From the NCBI RefSeq assembly GCF_017368795.1, contig NZ_JAFNLL010000002.1, positions 310,001-374,000 of the forward strand: a DNA stretch of 64,000 bases, read 5' to 3'. Each line of letters opens with the position of its first letter. Positions within the stretch are counted from its first letter, which is position 1. A program made the translations under genes and the position numbers. The notes beneath the pieces are model-generated. The model was not told where the DNA came from, did no database searches, and was given only the letters and a program-made list of their open reading frames with translations. Of the stretch, positions 7,953 to 16,553 are shown one piece after another. Origin of the DNA: Arthrobacter cavernae. GTDB taxonomy: Bacteria > Actinomycetota > Actinomycetes > Actinomycetales > Micrococcaceae.

Positions 7953-8483
7953 CTAACTCGCCGGCCGCAGTGACGTGATCATCCGCTTGATGTCCCGGTA
8001 CTCGGGGGTGCCCATGTACAGCTTGGCCTTCTCCAGGTACGGCAGGGAAGCGTCCCCGGGCGTCTCGTTGTTCGCAGGATTGTAGAACGCCCCGAACATG
8101 GCAGCGTTGGGCGGCCACGTGAAGAAGTGGAACATGTAGCACGCCGAGTCCCCCGTGGGCGCCGGGACAGACGTGATGCCGTAGGCCGCCGGCGTGTCCG
8201 CCGGCCCGGGCGACGTTGCATCGCCGCGGGTCTCGAAGACGAACCGGGGAGCCACGCCGTTCTGCGTCAGCGCCGTCAACTCCTGCGACTCCAGCACGGA
8301 GTACGGATACCGGTCTATGCACGTCGAACCGGTGGCCATGTTGGTCCGGAGGGTAGCCAATGGCCTCCCGGCCGCGTTGGTAATCTCCGCGAAGGTGCCA
8401 CCACCTTCAGCCAGCTCTCCGGCGGGATCTGTGACGTCCCACGCCGCGGGAACCGCGACGCTGGACGATGCTGATCTGCGCAT
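7953..8483 (-). CDS. Hypothetical protein
   Basis: A 176-residue protein with no signal peptide, no membrane segment and no motif I recognise. It contains two cysteines (TCIDRYPY and SACYMFHFF) and a Trp/Phe-rich middle (HFFTWPPNAAMFGAFYNPANN). The ATG at 8483 is supported by AAGGAGG ending seven bases upstream, so the protein-like frame upstream in another phase is not a lost N-terminus. It lies 25 bases before the acetyltransferase on the same strand. Confidence 0.6.
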   Translation of the reverse strand: MRRSASSSVAVPAAWDVTDPAGELAEGGGTFAEITNAAGRPLATLRTNMATGSTCIDRYPYSVLESQELTALTQNGVAPRFVFETRGDATSPGPADTPAAYGITSVPAPTGDSACYMFHFFTWPPNAAMFGAFYNPANNETPGDASLPYLEKAKLYMGTPEYRDIKRMITSLRPAS

Positions 8484-8596
8484 GCCACCCTCCTTGGGCC
8501 GAAATCGGTCCCTTAAGTGTGGCGCCGTCCGCTGCCTTGGGATCCTCCGCTGAGGTGATTGGCACCGAACCGTTAATGGTCATAACGATCTGCTGC

Positions 8597-8914
8597 CTAC
8601 CACCGGCGCGCGGACACGATCTGGAAGTCTTCAAACTCCCCCGTCGCGGCTTCCATTGCGTGTTCCACCTGGGCCACGCGGCCCGGCGCGCGTCCTGACG
8701 TCAGCCAGTCGAGGAGTTCTTCGACCGCCGGCTTGGGCCCCTCCACGACAAGGGCCACCGAACCGTCGTCGACGTTCCGGACGGTCCCGGTCAGCGCCAG
8801 CTCATCGGCCCGCCGGGCGGTCCAGTACCGGAAGCCGACACCCTGCACCATCCCGCGCACGCGGGCGGTCAGGCGGACGAATTCTCCGGGCTGCGGATCC
8901 TGAAAATCAGCCAT
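8597..8914 (-). CDS. acyP: Acylphosphatase
   Basis: A 105-residue cytosolic enzyme that hydrolyses the carboxyl-phosphate bond of acyl phosphates. The active-site loop GMVQGVGFRYW supplies the phosphate-binding Arg, and the catalytic Asn lies in GTVRNVDDGSVALVVEG. Length and order are those of the family, with about ten extra N-terminal residues. The start overlaps the end of the PucR-type gene by eight bases, so the two are translationally linked although no functional tie is known. Confidence 0.93.
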   Translation of the reverse strand: MADFQDPQPGEFVRLTARVRGMVQGVGFRYWTARRADELALTGTVRNVDDGSVALVVEGPKPAVEELLDWLTSGRAPGRVAQVEHAMEAATGEFEDFQIVSARRW

Positions 8915-10553
8915 GGTCCAAACTATCCCGCCGCACCGACGGATGTGCCAGAAGCAGGTCCTGCACGTACAGGCTCAGCCACAGCACCACCATGTCATCC
9001 GGCCTCCCGGGGTCAATGCCAAAGATTTCCTTCATCCGCCGCAGCCGGTACCGCAGTGTGTTTTGGTGGAGCGAGAGCGCCTGGGCGGTCTTGGCCGAGT
9101 CGCAGGAAAAGTCCAGGTATGTCCGCAGGGTCTTGGCGTACTCTGTATCCGCCCGGGAATCATGTTCCACCATGGCCTCAGCCGCCGGGGACATTAGCCG
9201 CGGCCTGCTCCGGAACAGGGCTGCCACCTCCAACAACGTGAGCCGGCTTCGCATCTCCGCGGCACTTGCATACGTGCCGCCCCGCTCACCGGCGGCAAGC
9301 ATCAAAAGCACCCGATCGGCGTCGTACTTTGAACGGCTGATCTCATTCACCACGGCGACCGGTGTCCCCAGCGAGACCCGGAGATTCAAGTGCAGCGAAG
9401 CGGCGGCGCGGTCAATCAGCCGGCGGGCCAGGCCTTCGATCAAGGGCAGGCTCCCCGCCCGGGCCTCGGTGAACAGCGCGTAGATGGTGGTACCGATCAT
9501 CACGCACTGCGTTCCCTGCCGGTGGGACTCGCAGTGGGTGCTCACCAAATCCAGCAGGCGGGCAAGTGCAATCTCCTCCGAGCCCGGGACAACTTCGGCC
9601 TCGAACGCGACGACGACGAACGGGCCCGTCCGTCCCAACGCCAACTGTTCGGCCACGAGCTGGGAATCGTCATCGCTTTCAAGGAGCCTGCGGAGCAACT
9701 CGGATCGCTGCTGACGGGCAAGGTCATAACTGCTCCGAGCCCGCAGCATGTGCAGCGCGGCAATGTCGGCGGCGCTTTCGAGGGCGCGCTTGGCCTCGGC
9801 GTCCAGCGTGCCGTCCGCGTCCACTACCCAGATGGAGCCGAGCGGCTGCTTCCCGGCGCGCACGGCGATAGCCAGGCGGTCCATGGCGGCGTCACCCACC
9901 CCGTCGATGTGGACGGCGCCCTCGGCCCGGAAGACGGAGGCGTACTGCCCGGCGTTCTCCGGCTGGTAGGGCACCTGGCGGCCGAGGATGCCGCTCCTGC
10001 GGTCCTCATCGATGGGCTGGTCCGGCAGGGTGGAGTAGGCGAGGATCTGTTCCTGCAGGTTCTCGATGGTGGTGGCCCCGCCCACCATGGCGGCGATCGC
10101 GTTGGCAAGGGCAAACAGGTCGCCCACTCCAAGCGGCACCAAGGAACTGTTTGCCTCCGCCACCGTGCCCACCGCAGATTCCAGAAGCGCATCCAGTTGA
10201 CGCCATGAAACCTCGTCCTCAACCACCAGCAAGGCAATGCCCGACTGATCCGCAATGACCGCCAGCTGCTCAATGTCCTGGGACATCATCTTGATGATGA
10301 TCGCCGCGAAACCGGCCTCGGCCGCCTCCTTCACGACGGTAGCGGTGCGCGGATCCGCCGGATGAAGGCCGATGCCAAGCAGGATGCCACCGGGGAGCGT
10401 CTCCAGCGGGGCAATGGGGTCGTACAAGCTGGGGCTCAACAGTGCCAGTTCGGGGAACGTCCCGTGGGTGCGGATGGTCAGCCCCGTACTCTTCAGCACG
10501 TTTAGGAGCTCCTGCAATTGGATGTGACGGGGTGTCTTAGGGACGGAAGCCAT
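8907..10553 (-). CDS. PucR-family transcriptional regulator
   Basis: A protein of 548 residues. Residues about 12-135 match the PucR-like N-terminal domain (LQELLNVLKSTGLTI, IIIKMMSQDIEQLAVIADQSGIALLVV). A GAF-like centre follows, and the last 70 residues form the PucR helix-turn-helix (YLDFSCDSAKTAQALSLHQN, then TLRYRLRRMKEIFGID). Such regulators control purine or amino-acid catabolic genes. It is divergent from the acetyltransferase-ABC-transporter operon, and two related imperfect palindromes lie between them, so that operon is its likely target. Confidence 0.85.
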   Translation of the reverse strand: MASVPKTPRHIQLQELLNVLKSTGLTIRTHGTFPELALLSPSLYDPIAPLETLPGGILLGIGLHPADPRTATVVKEAAEAGFAAIIIKMMSQDIEQLAVIADQSGIALLVVEDEVSWRQLDALLESAVGTVAEANSSLVPLGVGDLFALANAIAAMVGGATTIENLQEQILAYSTLPDQPIDEDRRSGILGRQVPYQPENAGQYASVFRAEGAVHIDGVGDAAMDRLAIAVRAGKQPLGSIWVVDADGTLDAEAKRALESAADIAALHMLRARSSYDLARQQRSELLRRLLESDDDSQLVAEQLALGRTGPFVVVAFEAEVVPGSEEIALARLLDLVSTHCESHRQGTQCVMIGTTIYALFTEARAGSLPLIEGLARRLIDRAAASLHLNLRVSLGTPVAVVNEISRSKYDADRVLLMLAAGERGGTYASAAEMRSRLTLLEVAALFRSRPRLMSPAAEAMVEHDSRADTEYAKTLRTYLDFSCDSAKTAQALSLHQNTLRYRLRRMKEIFGIDPGRPDDMVVLWLSLYVQDLLLAHPSVRRDSLDHG

Positions 10554-10571
10554 GCCAGCAAGCTACCCGCT

Positions 10572-10624
10572 CCTTGTGCTGGGCAACAAGGTGCGAAACC
10601 AAACTTGGTGCTAGGCAATGAAGT
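10572..10624. promoter_or_regulatory. Two tandem operator-like palindromes between the PucR gene and the transporter operon
   Basis: CCTTGTGCTGGGCAACAAGG (10572-10591) has 6-bp inverted arms CCTTGT/ACAAGG. A related element at 10603-10624 begins ACTTGGTGCTAGGC and ends AATGAAGT. Both fit CTTG(G)TGCTrGGCAAyrAAG and start 31 bp apart, about three helical turns. The position between divergent regulator and target genes suggests PucR binding sites. Confidence 0.5.
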
Positions 10625-10656
10625 CAGCGCCCTGTGTCGCTCGTCATAGTGGAGGC

Positions 10657-11520
10657 ATGTCAATCACAGTTGAAGCACATCCCGCAGCCCGGCAAGCCAG
10701 GGAAGCGGCAACCGCAGCCGCGGTCACCGCCGGAGTCACGGTCATCGAGGAAGCCGACCGCGAAAAGCTCCGGGACATCGAGAGCCTGCTGATCTCCATC
10801 TGGGGCATGTCCTCGCACGGCGCACCGATTCCCTTCGACATCCTGCGCAGCATCTCGCATGCAGGCTGCAACATCTCCGCCGCCTACCTGCCGGACGGCA
10901 CCCTGTGCGGGGCCGCCGTCGCGATCGTCACGCCGGGCGACGCGGCCAGCTACTCGCTGATCGCCGGCGTGGCCCCGGGCATCGCGGACAAGGGCGTCGG
11001 CTTTGCACTGAAGCAGCACCAGCGGGCCTGGTCCCTGGACCGCGGGATCGAAACCATGACCTGGACCTTCGATCCGCTGGTGAGCCGCAACGCCCGCTTC
11101 AACCTGAGCAAGCTGGGCGCCCACGTGGATGAATACATCCGCAACTTCTACGGCCTGATGGACGACGACATCAACGCCAATGACGAAAGCGACCGCCTGG
11201 TAGCCGTGTGGCCGCTGGCCTCGGAGACCAGCATCGACTGCAGCGAAGGCCTCGCCCGGGACGTTGATCTCCCTTCCTCTTCGAGGGTTCTCACATACGG
11301 GCCCGACGGCGAGGCGCAGCTGCTTGAGGCGGACGGCACCCTTTGGTGCCGCGCACCGCAGGACATTGTGGCCCTGCGCGCCGCCGATCCCGGCCAGGCC
11401 GCGCGCTGGCGCAGCACCATGCGCGAATCGTTCGAAACCGCCTTCGACGCCGGTTACCAGGCCACCGGCGTCACGCGCACCGGCTGGTACCGCCTGACCC
11501 GGCCAAGCGAACAGCACTGA
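10657..11520 (+). CDS. Predicted acetyltransferase of the COG3375 type
   Basis: A protein of 287 residues related to the GNAT-superfamily COG3375 group. Recognisable parts are a segment near residue 45 (IESLLISIWGMSSHGAPIPF), an acetyl-CoA-site region (SLIAGVAPGIADKGVGFALK) and TMTWTFDPLVSRNARFNLSKLGA. Many relatives sit beside dipeptide epimerases and amidohydrolases, as here, but their substrate is unknown to me. The ATG at 10657 has GGAGG only one base away, which is unusually close. It heads an operon with the ABC transporter, epimerase and M20 hydrolase. Confidence 0.75.
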   Translation: MSITVEAHPAARQAREAATAAAVTAGVTVIEEADREKLRDIESLLISIWGMSSHGAPIPFDILRSISHAGCNISAAYLPDGTLCGAAVAIVTPGDAASYSLIAGVAPGIADKGVGFALKQHQRAWSLDRGIETMTWTFDPLVSRNARFNLSKLGAHVDEYIRNFYGLMDDDINANDESDRLVAVWPLASETSIDCSEGLARDVDLPSSSRVLTYGPDGEAQLLEADGTLWCRAPQDIVALRAADPGQAARWRSTMRESFETAFDAGYQATGVTRTGWYRLTRPSEQH

Positions 11521-11559
11521 ACCTCAGCGAAGTCCCACCACCCCATTCCAGGAGTCCCC

Positions 11560-12504
11560 ATGCGCGCCCTTCCCGCAAAGTCCCCTTCCGTGCGCCAGCT
11601 GCTGTGCGCCGCCGTCCTTCCCCTCGCGCTCGGGTTGAGCGCCTGCGGTGGCACGGCCACATCCGCCCAGCCGGAGAAGCCGGCGTCCACCACCAGCGCC
11701 GACCCCGCCGTTGCCGCCGCAGTCCCGGAGCGTTTCAAGAAGGCCGGCGTCATCAAGGTGGCCTCGGACATCCCCTACCCGCCCTTGGAAATGTTCGACG
11801 AGAACCAGAACCTCACAGGGCTCGACGTCGACCTGGCGGCGGCTTTGGGAGCCAAGCTCGGCGTGAAGCTGGAGCTGCAGAAGCAGGCCTTCGACAGCAT
11901 CATCCCCTCCCTGCAGTCCGGGAAGAACGACATCATCATGTCCGGCATGAACGACACCCCGGAGCGGCAGGAGACCCTGAACTTCGTGGACTACCTGCAC
12001 GCCGGTTTCTCGATCCTGGTCCGCGAGGGCAACCCGGAGAACATCACCACGGTCCTGGACCTGTGCGGCAAGACGGTCGCCGTCCAGAAGGCCACCGTGC
12101 AGGGCGACATCCTGCGCAGCTACGAGCAGCAGTGCAAGGACAAGGGCTCCGCTCCGGTCAACATCACCGAACTGCCCATGGAGACCGACGTGCAGACCGC
12201 CGTCCGCTCCGGCAAGGCGAGCGCCGACGTCGTCGACTCCGCTGTGGCGGCCTATGCCGCCAAGACCGCGGGGGACGGCAAGACCTTCGACATCGTCCGC
12301 GATCCCGCCAACCCGGCCGGCTACAAGCCCGTGTACACCGGAATCGGCGTGCTGAAGAAGGACTCAGAGCTCAGCCAGGCCCTGCTGCTGGCCATGGAAT
12401 CGATCATCGCCGACGGCAGCTACGACAAGATCCTGAAGAAGTACGAGCTCTCCGACTACACCGTCAAGAAGACCGGACTGAACCTCGGCAAGGACACCAA
12501 GTGA
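11560..12504 (+). CDS. ABC transporter substrate-binding lipoprotein, polar amino-acid type
   Basis: A protein of 314 residues. The signal peptide ends in a lipobox, LSAC, with the lipidated Cys at residue 29. The rest is a type-2 periplasmic-binding fold (SBP_bac_3): IKVASDIPYPPLEMFDENQNLTG, VDLAAALGAKLGVKLEL, IIMSGMNDTPERQETLNFVDYL. It captures an amino acid or small amino-acid derivative outside the cell. The gene ends overlapping the permease start, so the two are translationally coupled. Confidence 0.92.
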   Translation: MRALPAKSPSVRQLLCAAVLPLALGLSACGGTATSAQPEKPASTTSADPAVAAAVPERFKKAGVIKVASDIPYPPLEMFDENQNLTGLDVDLAAALGAKLGVKLELQKQAFDSIIPSLQSGKNDIIMSGMNDTPERQETLNFVDYLHAGFSILVREGNPENITTVLDLCGKTVAVQKATVQGDILRSYEQQCKDKGSAPVNITELPMETDVQTAVRSGKASADVVDSAVAAYAAKTAGDGKTFDIVRDPANPAGYKPVYTGIGVLKKDSELSQALLLAMESIIADGSYDKILKKYELSDYTVKKTGLNLGKDTK

Positions 12505-13493
12505 GTAGCCCTCCACCTGCGGTCACGGTGACCGGCGTTGTGGACGCCGACGTGAACACGGACGACGACGTCGCTGCCGTCCCGCTGCGCCACCCCTGGC
12601 GCTGGGTGGTGGCCGCCGCTCTCTTCCTCGGCATCGCGGTGCTCGTTGTGTCCCTGTGGACGAATCCGAACATCCACCATGGCACCATCAGCAAGTACCT
12701 GTTCAACCCGAAGATCGTCAACGGGGTGGGGTTGAGCCTGCTGATCACCGTGGTGGCGATGGTGGTTTCCACCGTGCTGGGCGTGCTGCTGGCCGTGATG
12801 CGGCTGGCGAAGAATCCGGTGATGAACGCCTTCGCATGGCTTTACGTGTGGGTGTTCCGCGGCACCCCGTTGCTGATCCAGATCGTCTTCTGGGGATACT
12901 TGGGCCTGCTGTATTCGCAGATTTCGCTCGGCGTGCCGTTCACGGACTTCACCATCTTCTCCGTGGACACCAACACCCTGGTGCCCGCCTTCACCGCCGG
13001 CTTGCTGGCGTTGACCCTGAACCAGGCGGCCTACTCCGCGGAGATCATCCGCAGCGGCATGCTCTCGGTGGATCCCGGCCAGCATGAGGCAGCAGCGTCA
13101 CTGGGGATGTCGCCGTCGTACACGCTCTTCAAGGTGGTGCTGCCGCAGGCGATGAGGGTCATCATCCCGCCAATGGGCAACGAGACCATCTCGATGCTCA
13201 AGCAGACCTCACTGCTGTCCGTCATCGCGGTGCTGGAGCTCTACACGGTAGCCACGCAGATCTCCTCGCAGAACCTCCGCCAGGTGGAACTGCTCCTGGT
13301 GGTCAGCTGCTGGTACCTCTTCCTCACCTCGGTGCTCTCCGTGCCGCAGTACTACCTGGAGCGCCACTACGGCCGCGGAAACGCCGCGCAGCAAGCACCC
13401 ACCCCCTTGGTCCGGATCGTCTCCGCCCTCCGCCGGGCAAAACACGCCCCCACCGAACCGACCCCCACCGACACGAGAGGACGGAAATCATGA
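12501..13493 (+). CDS. ABC transporter permease, polar amino-acid type
   Basis: A protein of 330 residues starting at GTG 12501, which overlaps the TGA of the binding protein. A hydrophilic N-terminus of about 35 residues precedes an initial membrane helix and the BPD_transp_1 core (LLITVVAMVVSTVLGVLLAV, YVWVFRGTPLLIQIVFWGY). The ATPase-contact loop is seen at GQHEAAASLGMSPSYTLFKVVLPQAMRVIIPP. It appears to be the only permease, so it probably works as a homodimer. The 3' end overlaps the ATPase gene by four bases (ATGA). Confidence 0.92.
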   Translation: MSSPPPAVTVTGVVDADVNTDDDVAAVPLRHPWRWVVAAALFLGIAVLVVSLWTNPNIHHGTISKYLFNPKIVNGVGLSLLITVVAMVVSTVLGVLLAVMRLAKNPVMNAFAWLYVWVFRGTPLLIQIVFWGYLGLLYSQISLGVPFTDFTIFSVDTNTLVPAFTAGLLALTLNQAAYSAEIIRSGMLSVDPGQHEAAASLGMSPSYTLFKVVLPQAMRVIIPPMGNETISMLKQTSLLSVIAVLELYTVATQISSQNLRQVELLLVVSCWYLFLTSVLSVPQYYLERHYGRGNAAQQAPTPLVRIVSALRRAKHAPTEPTPTDTRGRKS

Positions 13494-14299
13494 ACGGCGT
13501 CCTGGCCACCCCGGAAGCAACGGCACCACCCACCACTCAGGCGCCCTTGCTGCGCGCCAGCAACGTCCGGAAGAACTATGGCAACGTCCAGGTCTTGAAA
13601 GGCATCTCGCTCACCGTCAACGCCGGGGAGGTGATGTGCCTGCTGGGACCGTCCGGTTCGGGCAAGTCCACCTTCCTGCGGTGCATCAACCACCTGGAGC
13701 GGATCGACGGCGGACGGATCTCGGTCGCGGGCGAGCTGATCGGCTACACCCAGCGGCAAGGCCGCATTTTCGAGATGAACCCGCGGGAGGTGTCCCGCCA
13801 GCGCCGGGGCATCGGCATGGTGTTCCAGCGCTTCAACCTCTTCCCGCACATGAACGCCCTGGAAAACATCTGCGCCGCGCCCGTCGGTGTGAAGAGGATC
13901 GACAAGCAGCACGCCAGGAAGCGTGCCTTGGAACTCCTCGACCGCGTCGGGCTGGCACATGTGGCCACGTCCTACCCGGCACAGCTTTCCGGCGGCCAAC
14001 AACAACGCGTGGCCATTGCCCGTGCCCTCGCCATGGACCCCCAGCTCCTGCTCTTCGACGAGCCCACCAGCGCCCTCGATCCGGAACTCGTGGGCGACGT
14101 CCTCGAGGTCATGCGCAGCCTGGCCGCGGATGGCATGACCATGGTGGTGGTCACCCACGAGATCGGCTTCGCCCGCAGCGCCGCGGACAAAGTGGTCTTC
14201 ATGGACGGCGGCGTGGTGATCGAATCCGGCCTGCCCGCCGAGGTGATCGACAATCCGCAGAATCCCCGCACCGTCTCCTTCCTCAACAGCGTCATGTGA
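13490..14299 (+). CDS. ABC transporter ATP-binding protein, polar amino-acid type
   Basis: A 269-residue ATPase with all working motifs: Walker A (LLGPSGSGKSTF), Q-loop region, signature LSGGQQQRVAIARAL, Walker B (LLFDEPTSALDPELV) and the switch His in VVTHEIGFA. It powers the permease encoded just upstream, with which it overlaps by four bases. A loop insertion with TQRQGRIFEMNP is typical of the GlnQ/HisP branch. An N-terminal extension of about 18 residues precedes the conserved start. Confidence 0.94.
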   Translation: MNGVLATPEATAPPTTQAPLLRASNVRKNYGNVQVLKGISLTVNAGEVMCLLGPSGSGKSTFLRCINHLERIDGGRISVAGELIGYTQRQGRIFEMNPREVSRQRRGIGMVFQRFNLFPHMNALENICAAPVGVKRIDKQHARKRALELLDRVGLAHVATSYPAQLSGGQQQRVAIARALAMDPQLLLFDEPTSALDPELVGDVLEVMRSLAADGMTMVVVTHEIGFARSAADKVVFMDGGVVIESGLPAEVIDNPQNPRTVSFLNSVM

Positions 14300-14317
14300 A
14301 TCGGACCAGTGAACCAA

Positions 14318-15430
14318 ATGAAAATTACCCAGGCCACCCTAACCCTGATCGACGTACCCCTGCGCGAACCCTTCGTGGTCGCCTATGACTCCTACGCGTC
14401 GATGCCCAGCATCATCCTCGCCCTGCGGACCGACGACGGGCTTGTCGGCTACGGCGAAAGCGTGCCGGACGCTCACGTCACCGGAGAAACCCCCACGGGG
14501 GCGCTCGAGGCTCTCAAGACCGAGCTGCTTCCCGCCGTGGTGGGCATGGATCCGCGGGACATCACGGCGATCCACCAGCAGCTGAATCTGAGGATGAAGG
14601 GAAACGGCGCCGCCAAGGCCGCCGTCGACATCGCCTGCTGGGACCTGGCCGGCAAAGCGGCCGGACGGCCCGTCTACAGCCTGCTCGGGGGTCGCCGCGC
14701 GGAGCAGCCCAGCATCGCCAAGGTCATGAGCATCCTGGCGCCTGACGTCCTTGCCGAACAGGCCCGCCAGGCGCGGGCGGAAGGCTACCGCCACCTGAAG
14801 ATGAAGCTGGGCAGCGACGACGGACAGGACATTGAGCGGGTCCGCGCGGTCCGCGCGGCGATCGGCAGCGACCTCGCGATCAGGGTCGACGCGAACCAGG
14901 GGTGGGGGGACCCTGCCACTGCCCTTCGCATGATCCGGGACCTGGAACCGTTCGACATCGACTGGGTGGAGCAACCAATCCGCGCTGACGATCCGGAGGG
15001 CTTCGCCCTGCTCCGGCAAGGGGTGGGCAGCCGGTTGATGGCGGACGAATCCGTGGTCACCCCGGGCGATCTGGCCCGCTTTGTCCAAGCCCGTTCGGTT
15101 GACATGGTCAACCTCAAACTGATGAAGAGCGGCGGGATCTACCCGTGCCACCGGCTGGCCACGCAGGCCGAGCTCGGCGGCCTCAAGGTCCAGATCGGCT
15201 CCATGCTGGAAACAAGCATCGCCTCGGCGGCGGGCTTCCACCTTGCCCTCAGCCACCCGAACATCGTCTCCACCGAGCTGTCCGGTCCCATGAAGTTCTC
15301 GCGTGAGCCCGGGGATCTCCAATATGTGATCCCGCAGGTGCAGATCACCGAACGTCCCGGCCTGGGCGTCGAGGTCGATGAGGCCATCCTCGACGAACTC
15401 ACGGTCAGCACCTGCGAAGTAAGCCTGTAG
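14318..15430 (+). CDS. Enolase-superfamily enzyme, dipeptide-epimerase-like
   Basis: A protein of 370 residues of the mandelate racemase / muconate lactonising group. Catalytic features are present in order: HLKMKLG (KxK), IRVDANQGW and DWVEQPI and MADESV (three metal ligands), then NLKLMKSGG (second base). The KxK plus KLMK pattern is that of L-Ala-D/L-Glu and related dipeptide epimerases, although N-succinylamino-acid racemases look alike. The ATG at 14318 is preferred to a GTG three codons upstream. With the flanking transporter and M20 hydrolase it suggests uptake, epimerisation and hydrolysis of a peptide or N-acyl amino acid. Confidence 0.82.
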   Translation: MKITQATLTLIDVPLREPFVVAYDSYASMPSIILALRTDDGLVGYGESVPDAHVTGETPTGALEALKTELLPAVVGMDPRDITAIHQQLNLRMKGNGAAKAAVDIACWDLAGKAAGRPVYSLLGGRRAEQPSIAKVMSILAPDVLAEQARQARAEGYRHLKMKLGSDDGQDIERVRAVRAAIGSDLAIRVDANQGWGDPATALRMIRDLEPFDIDWVEQPIRADDPEGFALLRQGVGSRLMADESVVTPGDLARFVQARSVDMVNLKLMKSGGIYPCHRLATQAELGGLKVQIGSMLETSIASAAGFHLALSHPNIVSTELSGPMKFSREPGDLQYVIPQVQITERPGLGVEVDEAILDELTVSTCEVSL

Positions 15431-15434
15431 GGCC

Positions 15435-16553
15435 GTGGGCGGAGAGCGCACCCGACGGGACCGCCTGTCGGCAATCTGGGAGTATCTGCACGCGCATCCC
15501 GAGCCCAGCATGCAGGAATTCGGGACCGCCGAATACTTGGCGGAGCTCATGCGCGCCGGGGGCCTTGACCCGCGCCCTTTCAAGGATTTTCCCGGTTTCA
15601 CTGTCGACGTCGGGCCCGGTGCCCCTGTGGTGGGGCTCCGGGCCGACATGGATGCCCTGATCCACGAGCAGGACGGCGGACCGGTGGCAATCCATTCCTG
15701 CGGCCACGATGCCCACATGGCCATTGTGGCGACGGTGATGCTTGAGCTGGCCGAACTGGGCGGGCGCCTGGGAGGGGCGGTGCGGGCGATCTTCCAGCCG
15801 GCCGAAGAATCCGGCAACGGTGCCGAGCTGGTTGCCGGGCTTGGAGTTGCGGACGAGCTCACGTACCTCTTCGGGGTGCATTTGCGGCCCAAGGCAGAGC
15901 TGCCGAGCCCACGCCTGGCACCGTCCATTTCGCACGGCGCCTGCCAGTTCGCCGTCGGAACGATCACCGGCGAGGACCACCACGGTGCCAGGCCGCATCA
16001 AGGCGTCAATGCCATTGAGCTCGCCCTGGGGATTGCCCAGGGCCTCGCCCGGATCAAGTGCGACCCGCAGGTGCCGCACTCAGCCAAAATGACCATGCTC
16101 CAGGCCGGAGGCGAGACGCACAACGTCATTCCCGGCAGCAGCCGCTTTGCCGTGGACCTGCGCGCCCAAAGCAACGAGGCCATGGCTGTTCTCCGGGAGG
16201 GCTTGCTGGCGCTTTGCAGCCAGGCGGCGGCCTCGACAGGCTCGGTCATTGACCTTGAGTTCCATGATGCGGTTCCGGCTGCCGTGATTGGGCCACGGGC
16301 CGAAGCCACGCTCGCGGCCGCGGTGGACGCCGAATTGGGACCCGGTCACCTCGTTCCGGGCCTTGTGACCTCCGGTTCGGACGATTTCCATTTCTACACC
16401 ATCCGGAACCCCGGCCTTCAGGCGTCCATGCTCGCTGTCGGCGCGGACCTGGAACCGGGGCTCCACCACCCGTCCATGACCTTTGAGTTCGATGCCATGG
16501 AGCGTGCCGTGGCGGTGGTCCGCGCCGCCTGCCTGCGGGCGGTTACGCGGTGA
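15435..16553 (+). CDS. M20-family amidohydrolase
   Basis: A metal-dependent amidohydrolase of 372 residues starting at GTG 15435, four bases after the epimerase stop. Metal-site segments include LRADMDAL, SCGHDAHMAI, FQPAEESGNGAEL and the late TSGSDDFHFY. This is the pattern of N-acyl-amino-acid or IAA-amino-acid hydrolases of the M20D group. It is probably the last step of the operon, releasing a free amino acid from an acylated or peptide substrate. Its 3' end overlaps the convergent X25-domain gene by 11 bases. Confidence 0.87.
   Translation: MGGERTRRDRLSAIWEYLHAHPEPSMQEFGTAEYLAELMRAGGLDPRPFKDFPGFTVDVGPGAPVVGLRADMDALIHEQDGGPVAIHSCGHDAHMAIVATVMLELAELGGRLGGAVRAIFQPAEESGNGAELVAGLGVADELTYLFGVHLRPKAELPSPRLAPSISHGACQFAVGTITGEDHHGARPHQGVNAIELALGIAQGLARIKCDPQVPHSAKMTMLQAGGETHNVIPGSSRFAVDLRAQSNEAMAVLREGLLALCSQAAASTGSVIDLEFHDAVPAAVIGPRAEATLAAAVDAELGPGHLVPGLVTSGSDDFHFYTIRNPGLQASMLAVGADLEPGLHHPSMTFEFDAMERAVAVVRAACLRAVTR

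Noticed and set aside
8484..8600. Apparent frameshift upstream of the hypothetical gene at 7953-8483
   Set aside because: A protein-like frame runs into the gene in another phase, but an AAGGAGG site lies seven bases before the ATG at 8483, so the annotated start is sound.
11343..13493. A single 716-codon frame covering the binding protein and permease
   Set aside because: The upstream part is an out-of-frame reading of the binding-protein gene. The permease begins at GTG 12501, coupled to the binding-protein stop.
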